This document shows, one piece after another, positions 7,137 to 15,705 of a stretch of DNA of 55,610 nucleotides (the stretch's first letter is position 1; every line of letters begins with the position of its first letter). This DNA is from an uncultured Eubacteriales bacterium (lineage in GTDB: Bacteria > Bacillota > Clostridia > Oscillospirales > CAG-272), in assembly GCA_934474225.1 (NCBI GenBank), contig CAKSLU010000010.1, forward strand, positions 1-55,610. Reading direction: 5' to 3'. The translations under genes were made by a program, and so were the position numbers. The notes beneath the pieces were generated by a model. That model had not been told where the DNA came from. It ran no database searches and saw only the letters and a program-made list of their open reading frames with translations.

Positions 7137-8301
7137 GAAAAACATCGCGGAGATCGATCTCTCCGCGCTGAAGCATAATTTTACACATCTGCGGGACCGC
7201 GTCGGGGCGGTGTCGCCCGCGACCGCGCCGATGTGCGTGGTCAAGGCGGACGCCTACGGGCATTCGGTCGCGCTCTGCGTCCCCGCGCTCTATGAGGCGG
7301 GCGCGCGGCACTTCGCCGTGTCCAGCATCGAGGAGGCGGAGCAGATCTACGAGATTCTCGACGCCGAGGATCACGTCGCCGAGACGATCCTGATTCTCGG
7401 CTACACGCCGCCCGAGAGCGACAACGTCAAGGCGCTCGCCCGCGAGCATATCACGCAGGCGGTCTACTCGGCCGAATACGCGCGCGCCCTGTCCGATCGG
7501 ATGGTCGCGCTGCAAAATGCGGGCGTGCTCGGCAGGACCGACGCCGTCCGCTGCCACATCAAGCTGGACAGCGGCATGAACCGCCTCGGCTTTGACACGC
7601 ACGAGGCCGCAGCGGATGAAACCGTGCGTGAGATCTGCGCCATCGCGGCGCTGCCCGGCATCCGCATCGACGGCGTGTTCTCGCACTTCGCCTGCGCGGA
7701 CGAGGACGACACCGCCATGACCGACATGCAGTTTGCGCGCTACCGCCGCGTGGTGGACGCCTGCGAGGCCGCGGGCGTGCATTTTGCAAAGAAGCATATC
7801 TGCAACAGCGCGGGCGCGCTGCGCTTCCCCGCGATGTATCAGGATTTTGTGCGGCTCGGCATCGTGCTCTACGGGCTGTCGCCCTCGGCGGCGGCCGCCG
7901 ATCCCGCGCTCGTCCCGGTCATGCGGCTGAAGAGCCGCATCGCGCATATCCACACGGTGCACGCCGGGGATTGCATCAGCTACGGTGCGGAGTTCCGCGC
8001 CACGGGCGAGATGCGGGTCGCCACGATTCCCATCGGCTATGCCGACGGCTTTATCCGCGCCTACAAAAACGGCGGCACGGTGATGGTCGGCGGCAGGGCG
8101 GCAAAGCTGCTCGGCAGGGTCTGCATGGACCAGTGCATGGTGGACGTCACGGGACTGGACGCCGCCGTCGGCGACTTTGTTTACATCTTTGACGCGAGCG
8201 GCGAGAATATCGAGCGCCTCTGCCGCGCCGCGGATACCATCAATTATGAGGCGCTCTGCCTCGTCAGCAAGCGCGTTCCCCGCGTCGCCGTAAACGGATA
8301 G
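7129..8301 (+). CDS. alr: Alanine racemase
   Basis: The protein has 390 residues, full length for the family. It converts L-alanine to D-alanine for peptidoglycan. The PLP lysine lies in VVKADAYGHS near residue 38, and the catalytic tyrosine in SYGAEFRA of the C-terminal beta domain. GYADGF and GRVCMDQCMVDVTG are further family signatures. The start at 7129 follows GGAGGAAGG and overlaps the lipoprotein stop, so the two are probably co-transcribed. It is followed by almost 700 bases of repeats rather than by another gene. Confidence 0.95.
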   Translation: MNEKNIAEIDLSALKHNFTHLRDRVGAVSPATAPMCVVKADAYGHSVALCVPALYEAGARHFAVSSIEEAEQIYEILDAEDHVAETILILGYTPPESDNVKALAREHITQAVYSAEYARALSDRMVALQNAGVLGRTDAVRCHIKLDSGMNRLGFDTHEAAADETVREICAIAALPGIRIDGVFSHFACADEDDTAMTDMQFARYRRVVDACEAAGVHFAKKHICNSAGALRFPAMYQDFVRLGIVLYGLSPSAAAADPALVPVMRLKSRIAHIHTVHAGDCISYGAEFRATGEMRVATIPIGYADGFIRAYKNGGTVMVGGRAAKLLGRVCMDQCMVDVTGLDAAVGDFVYIFDASGENIERLCRAADTINYEALCLVSKRVPRVAVNG

Positions 8302-8326
8302 GAGAAGAAAGGCTTTTGCACAAACC

Positions 8327-8351
8327 GTAGGGGCGACCACCCGTCGCCCGC
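8327..8351. repeat. Single short palindrome (GTAGGGGCGACC type)
   Basis: GTAGGGGCGACCACCCGTCG plus CCCGC is one half of the inverted-pair elements described elsewhere. With the four elements that follow it fills 8302-8980, where I see no gene. Confidence 0.75.
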
Positions 8352-8373
8352 ATCCGTGCGCAATCTATCTTCG

Positions 8374-8566
8374 CCTCCCCCCGGCAAAGGGAGGTGTCAT
8401 GCGGAGCATGACGGAGGGATTGTTTTTGTAAGGAACAACCCCTCAGTCAGCTATCGTCAGGATGTTTTTCGGTTTCGCTCGCGAAATCGTCGGTGTTCAG
8501 CCGACGAAGAAAAACTCCGCGAGACGCTGTGCGTCTCGTACAGCTCACCCCTTACACAGGGGAGCC
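8374..8566 (+). repeat. Palindromic repeat module, long form
   Basis: Same family as 3731-3927. The first variable stem is GTCATGCGGAGCATGAC, and the extra three-hairpin segment is present with GACGCTGTGCGTC. Confidence 0.9.
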
Positions 8567-8586
8567 GAATCGACGCACCAATTTCG

Positions 8587-8652
8587 GTAGGGGTCGGCGC
8601 CTCGACGACCCGCCCCAACCAAAGCAAAAGCGGGCGACCACCCGTCGCCCGC
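8587..8652. repeat. REPIN-like inverted pair (mixed types)
   Basis: GTAGGGGTCGGCGCCTCGAC (8587 onward) is joined through an AAAGCAAAA linker to an inverted GGGCGACC-type palindrome ending at 8652. Two different half elements are combined in one pair. Confidence 0.7.
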
Positions 8653-8674
8653 ATCCGTGCGCAATCTACATTCG

Positions 8675-8788
8675 CCTCCCTTGTGCAAAGGGAGGTGTCA
8701 TGCGGAGCATGACGGAGGGATTGTTACAAAGTTACGGAACAACCCCTCAGTCACCTTGCGGTGACAGCTCCCCTTACACAGGGGAGCC
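8675..8788 (+). repeat. Palindromic repeat module, short form
   Basis: Outer arms and core as at 3731 but without the 80-bp segment. The right-hand variable stem is GTCACCTTGCGGTGAC. Confidence 0.9.
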
Positions 8789-8807
8789 GAATCGACGCAC
8801 CAATCTC

Positions 8808-8877
8808 GTAGGGACCGGCGTCCTCGACGGTCCGCCCTAACCAAAGCAAAAACGGGCGATTCGTGAATCGCCCCTAC
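8808..8877. repeat. REPIN-like inverted pair
   Basis: GTAGGGACCGGCGTCC (8808 onward), an AAAGCAAAA linker, and an inverted CGGGCGATTCGTGAATCGCC element ending CCTAC at 8877. The first half is the same type that lies inside the RAYT gene at 36766. Confidence 0.75.
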
Positions 8878-8903
8878 GGAATAGCCGAAGATGTGTGCAT
8901 ACC

Positions 8904-8928
8904 GTAGGGCGGGGGCTTGCTCCCGCCG
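8904..8928. repeat. Single short palindrome (GCGGGGGCTTGCTCCCGC type)
   Basis: GTAGGGCGGGGGCTTGCTCC then CGCC. The same element recurs at 13262, 34949 and 54712, and inverted near 27025. It shares the GTAGGG head with the other short palindromes. Confidence 0.7.
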
Positions 8929-8980
8929 TCCCCGCCTTCCCCCGCCGGGGAAGGCTTGGAAGATACCCACAACAAAGGAG

Positions 8981-10450
8981 GTGAGCGGCATCAAGCTGCA
9001 CAGAAATTACATCTGGCTTATCGCGGCGGTGCTCGTCGGGCTACTCGGCGGCGCGGCGATGCTGCTCGCCGTCTCCCGCGCGGACAACGCCACGCTGGAC
9101 GACATCGCGGCGGCGCGCGCCGCGCTGAAAAGCACCGAACTTATCCCGGTCGAAACCCCGGACACCGCGGGATTCTCGCTGAACATCTTAACCGAAACGG
9201 TGGGCGAAACCTTCTTCCGCACGGACGAAACCGACGGCAGCACGCTCTCCGCCCGCATCCGCGCGCGGGACGCGCACCTCGCGGAGGAGACCGGCGCGAC
9301 GGTGACGACCACCACCGCCGCCGACTTTGTGCAGGCGGCGCAGGCGGACATCCTCTCGGGCGACTACAAAAGCAATCTCTATGTCGCAGACGCGGCGGGC
9401 AGCCTCTCAAAGTTGCTCTCTGCCGCACGCCTGCGCGATATGACCGACGACCCCTACCTGCGCACCGACGAGGACTGGTTCGGCGGCAGGCTCATGGATT
9501 CGCTCCGCGTCGGCGGCAAGCGCTATCTGCTGTCCTCCTCCGCCGTGGACGCGCGCCTCGGCGTCGTCGCGGTGGTCTACGACCGCCGCCTGCTCGCCTT
9601 GCCGGACGGCGCACCCGACGAGGGCGCCGACCTCGCTGCCGTCGCGCTGGACGGCGGCTTCACCCTCGAATATCTGCTCGCCGAAATCCGCACCGCAAAC
9701 GCCGCCGCCGAGACGGCAGCCGCCTCGCTGGATACAAGCGGCGTGGAGAGCGGCGTGGATGTGCCCTTGCCGCCGCGCGGGCTGATTGCCGCCGCGGACG
9801 ACCTCTTTGCCGTCTTCTTCGGCATCGGGGGCAACTTCATCAAGCCGGGCACGGGCGAGACCGTACCGTATGAGACCTTCTCGGACACGCTTTCCCGCGT
9901 GCTCGGGCTGTACGGGGAGACAAGCCCCGGCGGCACTGCCGCTTTCCGAAACGGCGGCGCGATCTTCACGCTTGCAAGGCTTGCCGACCTTGCCGACATC
10001 GGCAGCACCGAAAACTACGGCATTCTGCCGCTGCCCAAGCTGTCCGCCGAGGCGGACTACCGCACCTACATCGAGCTGCACGGCACGGCGATGGCGGCGA
10101 TACCCGTCGGCGTCCCGGATGCGGACAAGGTGTCCTACCTGTTTGAGCGGATGTCCTTCCTCTCCCGCGGGTATGTCGAGCCGACGGTGCGGGACGGCAT
10201 CGCGGGCGGCAATGCGGACGATGCCCGCGTGCTTGCGCTGATTTTCGACGGTGCGGACGGCTCGGTCACCGACCTCTTCGGCTACGGCGACATCCCCGGC
10301 TTCCTCGCCGCAGTCGCCGAAGACGGCACCTACCGGCTGGAGATGGAATTTTACAAACGGAAAACCCTCTGCGAAAAGGCGCTGTCCATCGTGGCAAAGC
10401 GGCTGAACCCCGCTGCCGCGGCGGAGAGCACGGATACAGAATCAAAATAA
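8981..10450 (+). CDS. Membrane-anchored extracellular solute-binding-like protein
   Basis: The protein has about 489 residues. One N-terminal membrane segment (NYIWLIAAVLVGLLGGAAMLL) is followed by a long extracytoplasmic part. Its layout (SKLLSAARLRDMTDDPYLRTD, then KRYLLSSSAVDARLGVVAVVYDRRLL, and a late YGILPLPKL) resembles family 1 extracellular sugar-binding proteins of ABC importers. No lipobox and no permease genes are nearby, so a transport role is doubtful. The start is unclear: the strong AAAGGAGGTGA at 8974-8984 overlaps GTG 8981, and the only codon at ideal spacing is ATC at 8990. It is monocistronic, ending 27 bases before aspS. Confidence 0.6.
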   Translation: MSGIKLHRNYIWLIAAVLVGLLGGAAMLLAVSRADNATLDDIAAARAALKSTELIPVETPDTAGFSLNILTETVGETFFRTDETDGSTLSARIRARDAHLAEETGATVTTTTAADFVQAAQADILSGDYKSNLYVADAAGSLSKLLSAARLRDMTDDPYLRTDEDWFGGRLMDSLRVGGKRYLLSSSAVDARLGVVAVVYDRRLLALPDGAPDEGADLAAVALDGGFTLEYLLAEIRTANAAAETAAASLDTSGVESGVDVPLPPRGLIAAADDLFAVFFGIGGNFIKPGTGETVPYETFSDTLSRVLGLYGETSPGGTAAFRNGGAIFTLARLADLADIGSTENYGILPLPKLSAEADYRTYIELHGTAMAAIPVGVPDADKVSYLFERMSFLSRGYVEPTVRDGIAGGNADDARVLALIFDGADGSVTDLFGYGDIPGFLAAVAEDGTYRLEMEFYKRKTLCEKALSIVAKRLNPAAAAESTDTESK

Positions 10451-10477
10451 AGACGGAATATACAAGGAGACAAAATC

Positions 10478-12274
10478 ATGGCACAGTTACTGGGTAAAGA
10501 AGACACGCGCACCGCGCGCTGCGGCGAGTTCACCGCAAAGGACATCGGCAAGACGGTCTGCGTGATGGGCTGGGCACAGCGCCAGCGCGACCTCGGCTCG
10601 CTCATTTTCATCGACCTGCGCGACCGCAGCGGCATTCTGCAGCTGGCGTTTGACGAGAAGACCGACAAGGAAGTATTCGACCGCGCATTCACCGTGCGCA
10701 GCGAGTATGTCCTGCTGGCCAAGGGCACGATCCGCGCCCGCGGCGAGGGGGCAGTCAACACGAAGATGGCAACCGGCGAGATTGAGGTTGCCGTGCATGA
10801 ACTGCGCATCCTCTCGACCTCGCAGACCCCGCCGTTTGCGATCGAGGAGAACAGCAATGTCCGCCCCGAGCTTCGCCTCACCTACCGCTATCTCGATTTG
10901 CGCCGCCCCGACATCCAGAAGAACATCCTCGCGCGCTCCCGCATCACCAAGATTGCGCGCGACTACTACGCAGAGAACGGCTTTATCGACATCGAGACGC
11001 CCGACCTCATCAAACCCACGCCCGAGGGCGCGCGCGACTACCTCGTGCCCAGCCGCGTGCATCCCGGCAAGTTCTATGCGCTGCCCCAGTCGCCCCAGCT
11101 GTATAAGCAGCTGTTGATGGTGGCAGGCTTTGACCGCTATTTCCAGATTGCGCGCTGCTTCCGCGACGAGGATTTGCGCGCCGACCGTCAGCCCGAGTTC
11201 ACGCAGATCGATGTCGAGATGTCCTTCGTCCGCCAGGACGATGTCATCGCCGTCACCGAGGGCTTTCTGAAGCGCCTGTGGAAGGAATTCCACGGCATCG
11301 ACCTTACGACGCCCTTCCTCCGCATGGAGTGGAAAGAGGCGATGGAGCGCTTCGGCTCGGATAAGCCCGACCTGCGCTTCGGCTTTGAGCTGAAGGATCT
11401 GTCCGACATCGTGAAGAACACCGAGTTCAAGGTCTTCGCAGGCGCGCTTGCCGCAGGCGGCAGCGTCCGCGCCATCAATGTCAAGGGCGGCGGCGCGTTC
11501 TCCCGCAAGGAGATTGACGCGCTCGCCGAGTTTGCCAAGTCCTATCGCGCCAAGGGGCTGGCATGGACGAAGATGCACGGCGGCGAGGTCTCGTCCTCGT
11601 TTGCCAAGTTCCTCACGCCCGAGGAGAACGCCGCGATTGCCGCGCGCATGGAGCTGGAGGAGGGCGACCTCATCCTGGTCTGCGCCGACAAGAACCGCGT
11701 CGTCTTCGACACGCTGGGCGCACTGCGCGTCCACTGCGCCAAGAAACTCGGTCTGCTCGACCCGCACGACTACAAGTTCCTGTGGATCACCGACTTCCCG
11801 CTGTTTGAGTACTCCGAGGAGGAGAATCGCTACTGCGCGATGCACCACCCCTTCACCATGCCCAATCCCGACGACCTCGATTTGATTGAGAGCGACCCCG
11901 GCGCGGCGCGCGCCATCGCCTATGACATCGTGCTCAACGGCACGGAGCTCGGCGGCGGCTCGATCCGTATCCACGACGCCGAGATTCAGAGTCGCATGTT
12001 CCGCGCGCTGGGGCTTACCGAGGCGGAGGCAAACGCCAAGTTCGGCTTCCTGCTCGAAGCGTTCAAGTACGGCGTGCCCCCGCACGGCGGCATGGCGTTC
12101 GGTCTCGACCGCCTCGTCACCCTCGCGCTCGGCCTGGAGGACATCCGCGATGTCATCGCGTTCCCGAAGGTGCAGAATGCGTCCGAGCTGATGACGAAGT
12201 GCCCGTCGCTGCCCGACCCCAAGGCGCTCGAGGAGCTTTCCATCGCGGTCACCAAGACCGAGGAAGATGCGTAA
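10478..12274 (+). CDS. aspS: Aspartyl-tRNA synthetase
   Basis: The protein has 598 residues, the usual length of the bacterial type with the GAD insertion. It charges tRNA-Asp with aspartate. The N-terminal OB-fold anticodon domain (VCVMGWAQRQRDLGSLIFID) is followed by class II motif 2 (FRDEDLRADRQPEFTQIDVE) and motif 3 (GLDRLVTLALGLEDIRDVIA). The start at 10478 follows AAGGAG. The stop overlaps the truB start by eight bases, so the two form a translation-related pair. Whether it also charges Asn is not decided by the visible residues. Confidence 0.97.
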   Translation: MAQLLGKEDTRTARCGEFTAKDIGKTVCVMGWAQRQRDLGSLIFIDLRDRSGILQLAFDEKTDKEVFDRAFTVRSEYVLLAKGTIRARGEGAVNTKMATGEIEVAVHELRILSTSQTPPFAIEENSNVRPELRLTYRYLDLRRPDIQKNILARSRITKIARDYYAENGFIDIETPDLIKPTPEGARDYLVPSRVHPGKFYALPQSPQLYKQLLMVAGFDRYFQIARCFRDEDLRADRQPEFTQIDVEMSFVRQDDVIAVTEGFLKRLWKEFHGIDLTTPFLRMEWKEAMERFGSDKPDLRFGFELKDLSDIVKNTEFKVFAGALAAGGSVRAINVKGGGAFSRKEIDALAEFAKSYRAKGLAWTKMHGGEVSSSFAKFLTPEENAAIAARMELEEGDLILVCADKNRVVFDTLGALRVHCAKKLGLLDPHDYKFLWITDFPLFEYSEEENRYCAMHHPFTMPNPDDLDLIESDPGAARAIAYDIVLNGTELGGGSIRIHDAEIQSRMFRALGLTEAEANAKFGFLLEAFKYGVPPHGGMAFGLDRLVTLALGLEDIRDVIAFPKVQNASELMTKCPSLPDPKALEELSIAVTKTEEDA

Positions 12275-13178
12275 AATCGAACCGTTTGACGGCGGTATTG
12301 TTGTCGTTGACAAACCGGCGGGCTGGACCTCGCACGACGTGGTCAACCGCGTCCGCCGCCTCTACGATACCAGGCAGGTCGGGCACACCGGTACGCTCGA
12401 CCCGCTGGCGACCGGCGTGCTCGCCGTGCTGGTGGGCAGGGCGGTCAAGGCGTCCGAGTATCTCTCGGCGCACGACAAATGCTATGAGGCGCGCTTCCGC
12501 CTCGGCGTCGTCAGCGACACCGGGGATGTCACCGGCAGCCTCACCGAGACCGGCGCACCGGTTCCGCCTGCCGAGGCGGTGCTTGCCGCCGCCCGCGCCA
12601 TGCGGGGCAGACAGATGCAGACCCCGCCCATGACCAGCGCGGTCAAGGTCGCGGGGAAGAAGCTGGTGGACTATGCCCGCGCGGGCAAGACCGTCGAGGT
12701 CGCGCCCCGCGAAATCGAGATTTACGAGATTGAGGCAAAGCCTGCGGCAAACGGCGAATACGCGCTGCACCTGGCGGTGTCCAAGGGCACCTATGTGCGC
12801 ACCGTGATTGAAGACATCGGGCGCGCGCTCGGTTGCGGCGCGGTCATGACCGCGCTGCGCCGCACGGTGTCCGGCTGCTTTACGATTGCGGACAGCTTCA
12901 CGCTCGAGATGCTCGAGGCGCTCGACCGCGACGCCCGTCTGGCGGCGCTCCGCCCGGTCGAGGCGGCGTTTGTCGACCTCCCCGCGCTCACGCTTGCGCC
13001 CTTTTTCGCAAAACTCGCGCACGACGGCTGCGAAATTTATCAGAAGAAGGTCGGCGCAGCCTACCCGGTCGGCACGCGCCTGCGCCTGTGCGACGAAGGC
13101 GGCTTTTTCGCCCTCGGCGAGGTGCGGGAATATGAATCCGGCACCGCAATAAAGCCGATCAAGCAGCTGAAAGTGTAA
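12267..13178 (+). CDS. truB: tRNA pseudouridine-55 synthase
   Basis: The protein has 303 residues. It makes pseudouridine at position 55 in the T-loop of tRNAs. The catalytic aspartate lies in GHTGTLDPLATGVL near residue 43, preceded by KPAGWTSHDVV. A C-terminal part (SGCFTIADSF onward) matches the usual second domain. It overlaps aspS by eight bases. In most Firmicutes truB sits near rbfA and ribF in the infB operon. Here it is with aspS instead, while rimP-nusA-infB lie 15 kb away. Confidence 0.95.
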   Translation: MRKIEPFDGGIVVVDKPAGWTSHDVVNRVRRLYDTRQVGHTGTLDPLATGVLAVLVGRAVKASEYLSAHDKCYEARFRLGVVSDTGDVTGSLTETGAPVPPAEAVLAAARAMRGRQMQTPPMTSAVKVAGKKLVDYARAGKTVEVAPREIEIYEIEAKPAANGEYALHLAVSKGTYVRTVIEDIGRALGCGAVMTALRRTVSGCFTIADSFTLEMLEALDRDARLAALRPVEAAFVDLPALTLAPFFAKLAHDGCEIYQKKVGAAYPVGTRLRLCDEGGFFALGEVREYESGTAIKPIKQLKV

Positions 13179-13261
13179 GAGAAAGGCGAATCAGCCTTCC
13201 CCAAGGGAAGCCGAAGATAGCGCCGACCCCGACCGTATTTGTGCGAGATTCCCTGCAAACC

Positions 13262-13286
13262 GTAGGGCGGGGGCTTGCTCCCGCCG
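13262..13286. repeat. Single short palindrome (GCGGGGGCTTGCTCCCGC type)
   Basis: Same element as 8904-8928. With the next three elements it fills 13179-13711, where I see no gene. Confidence 0.7.
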
Positions 13287-13317
13287 CACCATACCATTCT
13301 ATCTTCGCCTCCCTTGT

Positions 13318-13438
13318 GCAAAGGGAGGTGTCGGCGAAGCCGACGGAGGGATTGTTACAGAGCAAAAAAGATTGAAAGAGCCACGGAACAACCCCTCAGT
13401 CGCCTTGTCGGCGACAGCTCCCCTTGCACAGGGGAGCC
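13318..13438 (+). repeat. Palindromic repeat module, short form
   Basis: Family of 3731. The left stem is GTCGGCGAAGCCGAC and the right stem GTCGCCTTGTCGGCGAC. The middle contains a slightly longer spacer. Confidence 0.9.
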
Positions 13439-13458
13439 GAAAACACGCACCAATCCCG

Positions 13459-13485
13459 GTAGGGGTCGGCGCCTCGACGACCCGC
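13459..13485. repeat. Single short palindrome (GGTCGGCGCCTCGACGACC type)
   Basis: GTAGGGGTCGGCGCCTCGAC then GACCCGC. This is a half element of the type paired at 8587 and 27079. Confidence 0.7.
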
Positions 13486-13506
13486 ACCATGCCACTCTAA
13501 CATTTA

Positions 13507-13612
13507 CCTCCCTCATTGAGGGAGGGGGACCGCGTTAGCGGTGGAAGGAGTCTTGCTCTCTGCAAAACTCCCTCAGTCGCCTATCGGCGACAGCTCCCTC
13601 ACCGAGGGAGCC
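13507..13612 (+). repeat. Palindromic repeat module, divergent short form
   Basis: The ends are CCTCCCTCATTGAGGGAGG and GCTCCCTCACCGAGGGAGCC. The core reads GGAAGGAGTCTTGC rather than GGAGGGATTGTTAC, so this is a subfamily of the same architecture. Confidence 0.8.
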
Positions 13613-13711
13613 GAGAATTACAGCGGCAGACATGTACAAGCCTATCGTGCCTGTCTGTCTAACGCTCCCCCGACTTCCATCTTATTTTCGCGAAAGGATG
13701 ACACAACCCCC

Positions 13712-14518
13712 ATGCAGAAACGCACGGATTATAACGGCGTGACTTATTTTTACTCCGAAGGGCTCTACCCGGTGCGCCACGGCTTCTCCACCCGCCTCGG
13801 CGGGCTGTCGAAGGCGGCGCACACCGCATCGCTCAATACCGGGTTTTACCGCGGAGACAAGGATATTATCGTGCAGAAGAACATTGAGCGCTTCTGTGAA
13901 GCGCTTGCGGTGGATGCGCACACGCTGGTCGTGATGCCGCAGATCCATTCCACCGAGGTGCGTGTGGTCGACCGCACCTACGGCGGGCACGGCATTTACA
14001 CGCCGCCCACCTTTGAGTGCGACGCCCTCGTCACCGACTCGGCGGGCACGGCGCTCGGCGTCCGCGTGGCGGACTGCGTGCCGATTCTGCTGGCAGACCC
14101 CGGCGCAAAGGTCATTGCCGCCGTGCATGCGGGCTGGCGCGGGACGGTCGGCGACATCGTCGGCAAAACCGTCAAAAAGATGTGCTATCTCGGCGCATCC
14201 GCCGAGGACATCCGCGCCGCCATCGGCCCGCACATCTCCATGGCAAACTACGAGGTCGGCGAGGAGGTCGCCCGCGCGGTGCTCGAGGCGGTCGGGGAAG
14301 AGAACCTCACCCTGCGCCACCTGCGCCCCGCCGCCGAGAGCGGCAAGTTCCTCTGCGGCCTCGGCGCGGTCAATGAGACGCTGCTTCTGCGCGCAGGGCT
14401 GCGCCCCGAGCACATCGACCTCTCGGACGCCTGCACCTATGCCGACGCGGAGCTGTTTTATTCCCACCGCCGCATGGGTGACAAGCGCGGCACGATGATG
14501 GCGGTCATCGCTATCTGA
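13712..14518 (+). CDS. pgeF: YfiH/PgeF-family laccase-domain protein
   Basis: The protein has 268 residues. The family's metal-binding centre is visible: VADCVPILLADP, then AAVHAGWRGTVGDIVG with the HAGWRG motif, and AIGPHISMANYEVG where most members have a Cys after GP. Members act as purine nucleoside phosphorylase/adenosine deaminase-like enzymes, or in E. coli remove misincorporated L-Ser from peptidoglycan precursors. Which applies here is unknown. The ATG at 13712 is used because homologues start just before the YFYSEGL segment. AAAGGA lies 14 bases upstream, a long spacing. The ORF upstream of it is repeat sequence. Confidence 0.88.
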   Translation: MQKRTDYNGVTYFYSEGLYPVRHGFSTRLGGLSKAAHTASLNTGFYRGDKDIIVQKNIERFCEALAVDAHTLVVMPQIHSTEVRVVDRTYGGHGIYTPPTFECDALVTDSAGTALGVRVADCVPILLADPGAKVIAAVHAGWRGTVGDIVGKTVKKMCYLGASAEDIRAAIGPHISMANYEVGEEVARAVLEAVGEENLTLRHLRPAAESGKFLCGLGAVNETLLLRAGLRPEHIDLSDACTYADAELFYSHRRMGDKRGTMMAVIAI

Positions 14519-14528
14519 AATTCCAAGG

Positions 14529-14565
14529 AAAGGACGCTTCTGCCCCGGCAGAAGCCAAAGCAAGG
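14529..14565 (+). promoter_or_regulatory. SD-hairpin-linker leader of the SLH gene
   Basis: AAAGGA (14529-14534) is followed at once by a hairpin (14536-14555, arms GCTTCTGC/GCAGAAGC around a four-base loop) and ten bases before the ATG. The Shine-Dalgarno is 31 bases from the start unless the hairpin forms. Five other genes in the window share this layout. Confidence 0.6.
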
Positions 14566-15504
14566 ATGAGAAACATACTCCTCGGCATTATCGCGCTGTT
14601 TCTGGCAGTGCTGGTGATTGCCGCGTTAGCCTATTCCGACCCGCTCTATCTGCTGGAGAAGAGCATGCGCAAGTACAACGACGGCGAGATTGTCTCCGAG
14701 TCGCTGGTCGGCTATATTCCGCCCGCGCCCACAAGCCATACGACTGTGGAGACCGAACCTGCGTCCAACGCGCCTGCGCCGGATGAGCCGTATTACGCCG
14801 CGGCGGCAAGCCGCATGGCGGCGCGCGGCATTTTCCCGGCGGGGGATGCGTTCAATCCCGATGCGGCGATTACGCGCGCCCGCTTTACGCAGGTGATTTG
14901 CATTGCTCTCGGGCTGGAGGAGGAGGCAAAGGGCATGAAGGGCAAGACCGCCTATGTCGATGTGCCCGAGAAATACTGGGCAAGCGGCTATATCAACTGT
15001 GCCACCGCGCACGGGCTGATCGGCGGCGTCGGCGACGGCTTTTTCGGCCCGGAGGATGTCGTTTTGTATGAGCAGGGCATCAAGGTCGCGCTGGTCTGCC
15101 TCGGCGAGGACGGGGATGTGAAGTCCAGTCCGAACGATTGGGCAGCGGCGTACCTTGCGCGCGCGGCGGAAATCGGGCTGACGGACGGGCTCGCCGGCAA
15201 GGCGGGTGAGCTGCTCCATTGCGACGATTTTGCCGTGCTCACCGACCGCATCATGGATATTTTGGCGACACGCGCGGCGGAGACGACCGTCACGGAGACG
15301 ACCACCGCAGAGACCACCACAGCAGAGACCGCGGCAACGAAGGCGGTCACCACCACCACAGAGACCACCGTTGAAACCACTGCGGAAACCACCACGGCGA
15401 CAACGCCCGCGCCGACCGTTGAGCTGACGCTGGCAACCGCCGCACCCGCATCGCCGGATGAACCCGCCGAAACGGCATCGACCGACGCCGACAGCGAGGC
15501 ATAA
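14566..15504 (+). CDS. SLH-domain envelope protein with Thr-rich tail
   Basis: The protein has 312 residues. An N-terminal membrane helix (ILLGIIALFLAVLVIAALAY) is followed by three S-layer homology-like repeats: about residues 77-118 (AAASRMAARGIFP...FTQVICIALGL), 125-190 (YWASGYINCATAHGLIGG) and 195-240 (AAAYLARAAEIGLTDG). The last 70 residues are almost only Thr, Glu and Ala with TTTAETTTAE-like runs, perhaps a glycosylated or wall-spanning stalk. SLH domains bind pyruvylated secondary wall polymer, and the CsaB-type domain encoded at 24735-26990 would make that ligand. The start codon follows the hairpin leader. Confidence 0.85.
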   Translation: MRNILLGIIALFLAVLVIAALAYSDPLYLLEKSMRKYNDGEIVSESLVGYIPPAPTSHTTVETEPASNAPAPDEPYYAAAASRMAARGIFPAGDAFNPDAAITRARFTQVICIALGLEEEAKGMKGKTAYVDVPEKYWASGYINCATAHGLIGGVGDGFFGPEDVVLYEQGIKVALVCLGEDGDVKSSPNDWAAAYLARAAEIGLTDGLAGKAGELLHCDDFAVLTDRIMDILATRAAETTVTETTTAETTTAETAATKAVTTTTETTVETTAETTTATTPAPTVELTLATAAPASPDEPAETASTDADSEA

Positions 15505-15558
15505 GCCGAACCGGAGCGGTACAACATTTACAGGGGAGCCGAATCACGCACCAAATCT

Positions 15559-15631
15559 GTAGGGACCGGCGTCCTCGACGGTCCGCCCCTTACTGCGGCA
15601 CAAACGGACCGTCGAGGACGCCGGTCCCTAC
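15559..15631. repeat. REPIN: inverted pair of GTAGGGACCGGCG palindromes
   Basis: Two copies of the 27-28-bp element, the first on the plus strand from 15559 and the second inverted and ending at 15631, are separated by about 20 bases. The element is identical in type to the two copies inside the RAYT gene. Confidence 0.85.
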
Positions 15632-15653
15632 AAAAGAATCATACGCACATACA

Positions 15654-15683
15654 AAAAAGCCTTCCCATATGGGAAGGCTTTTT
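15654..15683. terminator. Bidirectional terminator between convergent genes
   Basis: AAAAAGCCTTCCCAT and its perfect complement form a 15-bp-arm hairpin with A and T tracts. It lies between the SLH gene (plus) and the antiporter (minus). Confidence 0.85.
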
Positions 15684-15705
15684 GCATAGCAACATATTAA
15701 CGCAT

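Noticed and set aside
8356..8712. Short ORFs reading through the repeat modules (for example 8356-8712, 13275-13538, 48142-48747)
   Set aside because: They begin or end within repeats, change frame between copies and lack ribosome sites. The one exception kept is the lipoprotein at 6390.
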